Under the pieces are notes generated by a model. It saw nothing but the letters and a program-made list of their open reading frames with translations, did not search any database and was not told the DNA's origin. Source: Pseudomonadota bacterium (GTDB lineage: Bacteria > Pseudomonadota > Gammaproteobacteria > Pseudomonadales > Pseudomonadaceae). From it: 12,419 nt of DNA. This document shows positions 7,256-12,419 of the stretch, one piece after another; the stretch's first letter is position 1, and each line of letters opens with the position of its first letter. Location of the stretch: the NCBI GenBank assembly GCA_023431055.1, contig JAEYXX010000005.1, positions 1 to 12,419 of the forward strand. The letters run 5' to 3'. The translations under genes and the position numbers were made by a program.

Positions 7256-8098
7256 TCAGCGCTTGAGACCGCCCAGGGTCAGCGGCATCTGGCGGTTCAC
7301 ATCCTTGTACAGCAGGTAGCGGAAGCGGCTCGGGCCGCCGGCGTAGCAGGCCTGCGGGCAGAAGGCGCGCAGCCACATGAAGTCGCCGGCTTCCACTTCG
7401 ACCCAGTCCTGGTTCAGGCGGTACACCGCCTTGCCTTCGAGCACGTACAGGCCGTGTTCCATGACGTGGGTTTCGGCGAAGGGGATTACGCCGCCCGGTT
7501 CGAAGTTGACGATGTTGACGTGCATATCATGGCGCATGTCGCTGATCTCGACGAAGCGCGTGGTGCTCCAGCGGCCTTCGGTGCCGGGCATGACGATCGG
7601 CTCGATGTCCTGCTCGTGGGTGACGAAGGCTTCCGGATACGGCACGCCTTCTACCGGTTGGTAGGCCTTGCGCAGCCAGTGGAAGCGCACCGCCTCGCTG
7701 CCGTTGTTGCGCAGCGACCAATCGCTTTCTGGCGGAATGAAAGCGTAGCTGCCCGGGCGCAGGGCGTGCTGGGCGCCGTTGAGGCTCAGGTCGCAGGTAC
7801 CTTCGACGACGAAGATCACGCCTTCGGCGCTCGGGTCCAACTCGGGCTTGTCGCTGCCGCCGTTCGGGGCGACTTCGACGATGTACTGCGAGAAGGTTTC
7901 GGCGAAGCCGGTCAGCGGGCGGGCGATGACCCACATGCGCATGTTGTCCCAGAACGGCAGGTGGCTGGTGACGATGTCACGCATCACGCCTTTGGGGATC
8001 ACGGCATAGGCTTCGGTGAACATGGCGCGGTCGGTCAGCAGTTGCTCCTGACCGGGATGGCCGCCATGCGGGGCGTAGTAGAAGGGCGTTTTGCTCAT
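7256..8098 (-). CDS. allE: (S)-ureidoglycine aminohydrolase, bicupin family
   Basis: AllE converts (S)-ureidoglycine, the product of allantoate amidohydrolase, to (S)-ureidoglycolate and ammonia in purine catabolism. The 280 residues form two cupin domains (about 60-140 and 190-265). The second carries the Mn-binding set known from plant and E. coli enzymes: E209, H211 and H215 in ETHVMEH, and Q249 in CPQACY. The conserved lysine, K265 in YKDVNR, is also present. GLYVLEGKAVYRLN (216-229) is a strong family signature. The ATG at 8098 is preceded by GAGG at a slightly long 10-base spacing. It is divergent from a LysR-type gene and convergent with ahpF. No other allantoin or purine catabolic gene is in the window, so the rest of the pathway must be elsewhere. 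Induction by a purine breakdown product is an inference. Confidence 0.93.
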   Translation of the reverse strand: MSKTPFYYAPHGGHPGQEQLLTDRAMFTEAYAVIPKGVMRDIVTSHLPFWDNMRMWVIARPLTGFAETFSQYIVEVAPNGGSDKPELDPSAEGVIFVVEGTCDLSLNGAQHALRPGSYAFIPPESDWSLRNNGSEAVRFHWLRKAYQPVEGVPYPEAFVTHEQDIEPIVMPGTEGRWSTTRFVEISDMRHDMHVNIVNFEPGGVIPFAETHVMEHGLYVLEGKAVYRLNQDWVEVEAGDFMWLRAFCPQACYAGGPSRFRYLLYKDVNRQMPLTLGGLKR

Positions 8099-8124
8099 CG
8101 AGAAAGTGCCTCGGCGGGTGAATG

Positions 8125-8146
8125 GCGCAGGGATCTGTCCCTGCGC
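8125..8146 (-). promoter_or_regulatory. Perfect 9-bp hairpin in the allE leader
   Basis: The arms GCGCAGGGA and TCCCTGCGC surround a 4-base loop. The predicted allE transcript starts near 8158, so the hairpin would form in the first 35 bases of the 5' UTR, 26 bases before the ATG. It has no U-tract, so it is not a terminator. It could stabilise the mRNA, block or expose the ribosome site, or be a DNA operator with dyad symmetry. Confidence 0.45.
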
Positions 8147-8164
8147 GGAAACTGACTCCCCAGC

Positions 8165-8208
8165 ACTATAGGAATTCGCGGCTGGATTCGGAAATTAAAT
8201 AGTAGAAT
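8165..8208. promoter_or_regulatory. Divergent allE / lysR promoters with a central dyad
   Basis: For allE (minus strand) TATAGT at 8170-8165 is a good -10 box, with a weak -35 (TTCCGA) 17 bp upstream. For the LysR gene (plus strand) TAGAAT at 8203-8208 is a fair -10 box with no clear -35. Between them the arms CTATAGGAATTC (8166-8177) and GAAATTAAATAG (8191-8202) form an imperfect dyad centred near 8184. Weak -35 boxes and a central dyad fit the usual LysR arrangement, where one protein represses itself and activates the divergent gene. A strict T-N11-A core was not identified. Confidence 0.45.
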
Positions 8209-8240
8209 GCCTGTCAGTGGCTTTCATGATGGGTGGCGAC

Positions 8241-9110
8241 ATGCTCGATCCGGTGCTGTTACGCAGTTTTCTCGCCGTGGTGCAGACCGGCGGTTTTACC
8301 CGCGCTGCGGCCAGCCTGCATCTGACCCAGTCCACCGTCAGCCAGCAGGTGCGGCGCCTGGAGGAGCAGCTTGGCGCCGAGCTGCTCGACCGCAGCGGCC
8401 GCTACGTGGTGACCACCACCGAGGGCGAGCGTCTGCTCGGCTACGCCAACCGTATCGTCGCGCTGATGGACGAAGCCATGCTGGCGCTGGGGCAGAGCGC
8501 GGTGGAGGGTGAGGTGCGCCTTGGTGTGCCGGACGATTTCGCCGCCAACAGCCTGACCCCTTATCTGGCCGATTTCGCCGATGCCCATCCGGGGATTCGC
8601 CTGGAGATCACCAGCGGCCTCAGCCACGATGTCTGGCGCGCGTTCAACGCCGGCGAGCTGGACCTGGCGCTGATCAAGCAACGCGCCGGCAGCGCCAAGG
8701 GCCTGGCCAGCTGGGCCGAACCGCTGGCCTGGCTCGACAGCCGCTCGCGCCCGGTGCTGGCGCGCAACCCGGTGCCGCTGGCGGTGTTCCCGCCCAATGG
8801 TCTGTATCGCCTGGAGATGACCCATGCCCTGGACGCCATGGGCAAACCCTGGCGCATCGCCTATGTCAGCAGCAGTCTGCCCGGGGTCAGCGCCGCAGCC
8901 GAAGGCGGGCTGGGTCTGACCCTGTTGCCGCGCCGGTTGATCACCAGCGAGCACCGCGAGCTGGGCGAGGCCGAAGGCTTCGCCCCGGTAGCGCCGGTGG
9001 AAGTGGCGCTGCACGCGCGCAACCAGTTGCCCGGTTACGCGCGCGAATTGGCGGCGGCGTTGATCGAGGCCTGCGAAGGCATCATGAGCCCTGCACTTAG
9101 CGCCAGCTGA
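8241..9110 (+). CDS. LysR-type transcriptional regulator, likely controlling allE
   Basis: The protein has 289 residues, typical for LysR regulators. The N-terminal winged helix-turn-helix spans about 4-60, with SFLAVVQTGGFTRAAASLHL and QSTVSQQVRRLEEQLG as the family pattern. A linker helix and a periplasmic-binding-protein-like effector domain (from about 90, starting VRLGVPDD) follow. The ATG at 8241 gives the usual LDPVLLRSF opening and has GGGTGG four bases upstream. In-frame starts at 8217 (GTG), 8226 and 8229 lack ribosome sites. Its divergent position next to allE suggests control of that gene, perhaps in response to a purine-derived metabolite. This is inferred from position, not from the ligand pocket. 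Its last 14 bases overlap the end of the convergent HAD gene. Confidence 0.92.
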   Translation: MLDPVLLRSFLAVVQTGGFTRAAASLHLTQSTVSQQVRRLEEQLGAELLDRSGRYVVTTTEGERLLGYANRIVALMDEAMLALGQSAVEGEVRLGVPDDFAANSLTPYLADFADAHPGIRLEITSGLSHDVWRAFNAGELDLALIKQRAGSAKGLASWAEPLAWLDSRSRPVLARNPVPLAVFPPNGLYRLEMTHALDAMGKPWRIAYVSSSLPGVSAAAEGGLGLTLLPRRLITSEHRELGEAEGFAPVAPVEVALHARNQLPGYARELAAALIEACEGIMSPALSAS

Positions 9111-9750
9111 GAATCGGCCAGCCGGCCTGTTCGGCGTGGGCGCGCAGGGTCGGGTCGGGATTGACGGCGAAGGGCTTGTCCACCAACTGCAGCAGCGGCA
9201 GATCATTGCGGGAATCGGAATAGAAGCTGGCGCCAGCCAGGCTTTCGCCCTGTTCGATCAGCCAGCTTTCCAGGCGGATCACCTTGCCTTCACGGTAGGT
9301 CAGCACGCCCTCGGTTCGCCCGGTATAGAAGCCGTGCTGCAGCTCCAGGTCGATGGCCAATACCTCGTCGATGCCGAAGCGCTCGGCGATGGCGCTGACC
9401 AGGAAATGCGCCGAGGCCGAGATCACCAGTAGGCGGTCGCCAGCGGTGCGATGTGCGGCCAGTGTGCGGCTGGCGTCGCTATAGAAAATCGGCTCGATAA
9501 CGTCTTCGACGAAGGGCTCGACCACATGGGCAACCTCTTCGGGCGTGCGGCCGACCAGCGGTGACAGGGTGAAGGCCATGTAGTCCTCCATGGCCAGGGT
9601 GCCGGCGGCGTACTGGCGCATCAGCTCCTGTTCGTGGGCGATGAAGGATTCACCGTCGGCCCAGCCGATCTTCACCATTTCCTGTGTCCACAGGCTGGCG
9701 CAGTCGCCGTGGATCAGCGTCTCGTCAAGGTCGAAAATCGCCAGGGCCAT
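9097..9750 (-). CDS. HAD superfamily subfamily IB phosphatase (SerB/CicA-like)
   Basis: This is a soluble Mg-dependent phosphatase of 217 residues. All four HAD motifs are present. Motif I is FDLDETL (D7 nucleophile, D9 acid), motif II is VISAS (S111), motif III has K156 and motif IV is YSDSRND (D179, D183). An alpha-helical cap lies between motifs I and II, as in phosphoserine phosphatases. The substrate cannot be deduced; a small phosphorylated metabolite is likely. The ATG at 9750 shares its A with the ATPase stop codon (TGATG) and has a strong GGAGG seven bases upstream; a GTG at 9753 is less likely. It is the last gene of the ABC transporter operon, so it may act on an imported compound. 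Its 3' end overlaps the convergent LysR gene by 14 bp, with no terminator visible between them. Confidence 0.9.
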   Translation of the reverse strand: MALAIFDLDETLIHGDCASLWTQEMVKIGWADGESFIAHEQELMRQYAAGTLAMEDYMAFTLSPLVGRTPEEVAHVVEPFVEDVIEPIFYSDASRTLAAHRTAGDRLLVISASAHFLVSAIAERFGIDEVLAIDLELQHGFYTGRTEGVLTYREGKVIRLESWLIEQGESLAGASFYSDSRNDLPLLQLVDKPFAVNPDPTLRAHAEQAGWPILSWR

Positions 9751-10736
9751 CACGCCACCTCCCGGATTGCATCGGCACCAATGGCCAGGCTGACACTCTG
9801 GCCATTGTGGTGCAGGTCGGCGGCGGAGCGATTGAGCACGTCCACCAGCAGTTGCACGCCGCGGGCCTCGACCCGGTAGCGCACGACGTTACCCAGCAGG
9901 CTGTGGCTGACAATGGTGCCTTCGATTCCCACCCCACCGATCTGGATCGCCTCCGGGCGAATCGCTACACGGCTGTTGACCGGGCGCAGCAGCAGGCGGC
10001 TGGCGGCATCGGCCTCGAGCAGGTTGTAGTTGCCGATGAATCCGGCGGCGAAGGCATCCACCGGCGCGGTGTAGAGAGTTTCGGCGTCGCCGCTCTGGAC
10101 GATCTGGCCGGCATTCATCAGGAAAATACGATCGCTCATGGTCAGCGCTTCTTCCTGATCGTGAGTGACGAAGATGGTGGTCAGGTTCAGTTCCTGCTGG
10201 ATGGCGCGGATCTGTTCGCGCAGGTGTTTGCGGATACGTGCATCGAGAGCCGACAACGGCTCGTCGAGCAGCAGCAGGCGCGGGCGGGTGACCAGTGAGC
10301 GGGCCAGGGCCACGCGCTGACATTGGCCGCCGGAGAGCTGGTGCGGATAGCGTGCGGCGAAGTCGCCCAGCTCGACCATGGCCAGTGCCTCGCGCACGCG
10401 CTGCTCGCTTTCGTCCCTGGCCACTTTCTGCATGCGCAAGCCGAAGGCGACGTTCTGCGCCACGCTCATGTTGGGGAACAGCGCATAGCTCTGGAACACC
10501 ATGCCGATACCGCGTTTTTGCGGCGGCAGCGGCACCAGGTCTTCGCCACCGAGATTGATCTGCCCGCCGTCGACGTCGGTCAGCCCGGCGATGCAACGCA
10601 GCAGGGTGGACTTGCCGCAGCCGGAGGGGCCGAGCAAGGTGACGAACTCGCCCTGGCCGATCTCGCAGTTGATGTCGCTGAAGATACGGGTGTCGCCGTA
10701 GCTTTTATGCAGGTTATGGATGCTCAGCAAGCTCAT
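9750..10736 (-). CDS. ABC transporter ATP-binding protein, PotA/FbpC-like
   Basis: This is the energy-coupling subunit of an importer for a small solute, in the spermidine/putrescine-iron-thiamine class. It has 328 residues. The Walker A is GPSGCGKST (36-44), the Q-loop glutamine Q82, the signature LSGGQ (134-138), the Walker B LLLLDE (154-159), the D-loop SALD and the switch histidine H192. A C-terminal TOBE-like domain (from about 240) is typical of this class. The residue after LSGGQ is Cys (LSGGQCQR) where Gln is common. Its start overlaps the upstream permease stop by 4 bp (ATGA), and its stop overlaps the HAD start by 1 bp, so translation is probably coupled. Which substrate is moved is not clear from this subunit. 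Confidence 0.95.
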   Translation of the reverse strand: MSLLSIHNLHKSYGDTRIFSDINCEIGQGEFVTLLGPSGCGKSTLLRCIAGLTDVDGGQINLGGEDLVPLPPQKRGIGMVFQSYALFPNMSVAQNVAFGLRMQKVARDESEQRVREALAMVELGDFAARYPHQLSGGQCQRVALARSLVTRPRLLLLDEPLSALDARIRKHLREQIRAIQQELNLTTIFVTHDQEEALTMSDRIFLMNAGQIVQSGDAETLYTAPVDAFAAGFIGNYNLLEADAASRLLLRPVNSRVAIRPEAIQIGGVGIEGTIVSHSLLGNVVRYRVEARGVQLLVDVLNRSAADLHHNGQSVSLAIGADAIREVA

Positions 10737-11674
10737 GCCTTGTCCCTGTTCAAACGGTTGGCCGCCCAGGTGAATACCAGGACGAAGAAGAAGTAGGAAA
10801 TCACCAGCGCACTGTTGAAGTGGCCACTGCTGTTGCGCATGTTGTTCAGGTACACCTGCAGGGTTTCATAGCGGGTGCCCACCAGCATGTTGGCGAAGAC
10901 AAACTCGCCGAACAGGAAGCTGAAGGAGAGGAACAACGACACCATCAGGCCCTTGCGCAGGTTCGGCAGCACCACCAGAAAGGCCGCCTTCCAGGTACTG
11001 GCGCCGAGCAGGTGAGCGGCGTCCATCAGGTCGCGCAGGTTGATCGCCTGCAGGTTGTTGGCGATGGCGCGGTACATGAACGGCAGGGCGATGGTGAAGT
11101 AGCAGCCAAGCAGAATCCACGGCGTGCCGGTCATCGCCAGCGGCCCGGAGCCGTAGAGCTGCAGCAGGCCCACCGAGGACACCACCGGCGGCACGGCGAA
11201 CGGCAGCAGTATCAGTACGTTCATCAGCGTGTCGAGCTTGGGGAAGTGGTAATGCACCACGAACATCAGCGGCAGGATCAACACCACCGACAACGCCAGG
11301 GCGCCGAAGCACACCAGCAGCGATTGGCCGAAGGCGCGCAGGAAGCGCTCATCACTCCACAGCGCGGCGTACCACTTCAGCGTCAGGCCGTCCGGCAGGA
11401 TGGTCGCCGACCAACTGGTGGATAGCGAGTAAAGCAGGGTACCGGCCAGCGGCAGCAGCAGGATGAGGAACAGCAGCCAGACCACGATGCGGTGGTAAAG
11501 GCTGGCGGTGGGGGCTTTCACAGGCGGTTTAAACACTACCTGCGTTGCCGCTGCTTCGTTAAAACCAGGCTCAAAATGCTCATTTACAGCTTGTAAACTC
11601 CGCTTTTTCGCCTGTTTTTGCCTCGCATCGGCGGCCTCGCCTACGTTTTTAAACGGCCTGTTAGCGCGTGACAT
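10733..11674 (-). CDS. ABC transporter permease, PotC-like, with a repeat-encoded N-terminal extension
   Basis: This inner-membrane permease pairs with the upstream permease to form the channel. The conserved part begins near residue 55. The first membrane segment is about 63-84, and the EAA loop that contacts the ATPase is at about 215-238 (DAAHLLGAS, then LPNL). Residues 5-51 come from the 142-bp inverted-repeat element. They are Lys/Arg-rich, hydrophilic and unlike a permease N-terminus. They use codons rare in this GC-rich DNA, such as TTA (L27), AGT (S26) and GTA (V30). The ATG at 11674 has a strong AAGGAG five bases upstream. Both lie outside the element, so the extension should be translated. 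No other ATG exists before the first membrane segment; the only restart candidate is a GTG at residue 52 without a good ribosome site. The gene overlaps the upstream permease by 14 bp and the ATPase by 4 bp. Confidence 0.93.
   Translation of the reverse strand: MSRANRPFKNVGEAADARQKQAKKRSLQAVNEHFEPGFNEAAATQVVFKPPVKAPTASLYHRIVVWLLFLILLLPLAGTLLYSLSTSWSATILPDGLTLKWYAALWSDERFLRAFGQSLLVCFGALALSVVLILPLMFVVHYHFPKLDTLMNVLILLPFAVPPVVSSVGLLQLYGSGPLAMTGTPWILLGCYFTIALPFMYRAIANNLQAINLRDLMDAAHLLGASTWKAAFLVVLPNLRKGLMVSLFLSFSFLFGEFVFANMLVGTRYETLQVYLNNMRNSSGHFNSALVISYFFFVLVFTWAANRLNRDKA
11520..11661. mobile_element. 142-bp terminal-inverted-repeat element (MITE-like) inside the permease gene
   Basis: The left end ACAGGCGGTTTAAACAC (11520-11536) and the reverse complement of the right end, ACAGGCCGTTTAAAAAC (11661-11645), match at 15 of 17 positions. 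By hand count the segment is 50% GC (71 of 142), below its neighbours. It also contains an internal palindrome, TTTACA-GCT-TGTAAA (11583-11597). No transposase is encoded, and no target-site duplication is evident. It resembles short repeats scattered in Pseudomonas intergenic regions, a recollection I cannot check here. On the minus strand one frame is open throughout and joins the permease start to its membrane domain. Confidence 0.68.
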
Positions 11675-12419
11675 GCTGGCTCCTTTTCAGCAGCAACTGG
11701 TGGACGGCGGTGATCAGTACCATCAGCCCGACCAGGATCATCGACAGGGCGCTGGCCAGGTTCGGGTCCAGCGAGATGTCGCCGGAGACCATCGCCGCGA
11801 TGCGGATCGGCAGTACGTTGAAGTTGCCGGTGGTCAGGTAATACACCGTGGCGTAGGCGCCCAGAGCATTGGCCAGGAGGATGACGAAGGTGCCGAGCAG
11901 CGCCGGGGTCAGCACCGGCAGGCCGATGTGTCGCCAGAAGTCCCAGGTGCCGGCACCGAGCAATGCTGCGGACTCACGCCAGTCCTGGCGCAGGGCGTCG
12001 AAGGCCGGGTAGAGCAGCAGCACGCCGAGCGGGATCTGGAAGTAGGTGTAGAGCACGATCAGGCCATTCTTCGAGTAGAGGTTGAAGCCCTCGATCAGGC
12101 CAAGCTGGATCAGCAGCAGGGTCAGCGCGCCGTTGAAGCCGAGCAGGATGATGAAGGCGAAGGCCAGCGGCACGCCGGAGAAGTTGCTGGTCATGTTGGA
12201 GAAGGCCATGACGAAATCGCGCAGGCGGCTGCTGACCTGACGCAGCGAATAGCTGCTGATGATCGCGATGACGATACCGAACAGGCTCGACCAGAAGGCG
12301 ACCTCAAGGCTGTGGCGCATGGCCTGGCGGTAGAACGGCGAAGAGAAGGCCTGCTGGAAATTGCCCAGGCCCCAGCCTTCACTGGTATTCAGGCTGTTGC
12401 TTGCTACCCAGACCAGCGG
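11661..12419 (-). CDS. ABC transporter permease, PotB-like, 5'-truncated by the window edge
   Basis: This is the partner permease of the importer. The window holds 252 codons. The frame is open from the right edge, 33 codons before the first in-window ATG (12320); that leading part (VWVASNSLNTSEGWGLGNF, then QQAFSSPFYRQAM) reads as the usual periplasmic loop before the second membrane segment. The true start is therefore outside. Several hydrophobic segments follow, then the EAA loop (ESAALLGAGTWDFWRHIGLP). The C-terminus is KRSQHVTR. The stop is TAA (11663-11661), whose last base belongs to the inverted-repeat element. The next permease starts 14 bp before this stop. A substrate-binding protein gene would be expected further upstream, beyond the window. 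Confidence 0.93.
   Translation of the reverse strand, partial: PLVWVASNSLNTSEGWGLGNFQQAFSSPFYRQAMRHSLEVAFWSSLFGIVIAIISSYSLRQVSSRLRDFVMAFSNMTSNFSGVPLAFAFIILLGFNGALTLLLIQLGLIEGFNLYSKNGLIVLYTYFQIPLGVLLLYPAFDALRQDWRESAALLGAGTWDFWRHIGLPVLTPALLGTFVILLANALGAYATVYYLTTGNFNVLPIRIAAMVSGDISLDPNLASALSMILVGLMVLITAVHQLLLKRSQHVTR

Noticed and set aside
7151..8155. A 334-codon plus-strand open frame opposite allE, starting right after ahpF
   Set aside because: It spans the terminator and the REP element and is antisense to allE, which carries all its family residues.
8259..9206. A 315-codon minus-strand open frame opposite the LysR gene
   Set aside because: Antisense to a complete LysR regulator; no domain is recognisable in its translation.
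11583..11597. Palindrome TTTACA-GCT-TGTAAA as an operator for a regulator
   Set aside because: It lies inside the 142-bp element and within coding DNA, away from any promoter; more simply part of the element's own structure.
1..12419. tRNA, rRNA, CRISPR arrays, transposase or integrase genes, toxin-antitoxin or defence systems
   Set aside because: No matching structure, repeat array or protein motif was seen on either strand.

Overview
The window reads as chromosomal DNA of a gamma-proteobacterium of the genus Pseudomonas, probably close to the P. mendocina/P. oleovorans group. This rests on GC-rich codon use, a Pseudomonas-type REP element, AhpC and AhpF sequences of the Pseudomonas kind, and the prc (algO) / quinone oxidoreductase / spermidine-type ABC transporter gene set. 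The species is an inference. No rRNA, tRNA, CRISPR array, integrase or phage gene was seen.

Left part (1-3759, minus strand): a 3'-truncated EAL-CBS-CBS-GGDEF cyclic-di-GMP protein, preceded by the periplasmic tail-specific protease prc/algO. A hairpin and a triple 11-bp repeat resembling a Pho box lie between them. Prc is divergent from a PIG3-type NAD(P)H quinone oxidoreductase.

Centre (4723-7255): the peroxide-defence pair ahpC-ahpF. A 37-bp OxyR-like operator lies immediately upstream of a good -10 box, and a terminator-like hairpin separates the two genes. A perfect 16-bp-stem bidirectional terminator with a TTCG loop follows ahpF, then a single REP element. AhpF would pass electrons from NADH to AhpC, which reduces H2O2 and organic peroxides.

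Right-centre (7256-9110): allE, encoding (S)-ureidoglycine aminohydrolase of purine/allantoin breakdown, is divergent from a LysR-type regulator that is its most likely controller. The allE leader holds a perfect 9-bp hairpin.

Right part (9097-12419, minus strand): a tightly overlapping operon of two PotB/PotC-like permeases, a PotA-like ATPase and a HAD-IB phosphatase. Gene overlaps are 14, 4 and 1 bp. The upstream permease runs off the right edge, and any substrate-binding protein would lie beyond it.

The most unusual structure is a 142-bp, roughly 50% GC segment (11520-11661) bounded by 17-bp imperfect terminal inverted repeats. It sits inside the 5' end of the second permease gene. Its reading frame is open and in register, so it adds about 47 foreign-looking residues to the cytoplasmic N-terminus. 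It also supplies the last base of the upstream permease's stop codon. It looks like a small non-autonomous mobile repeat captured as coding sequence.
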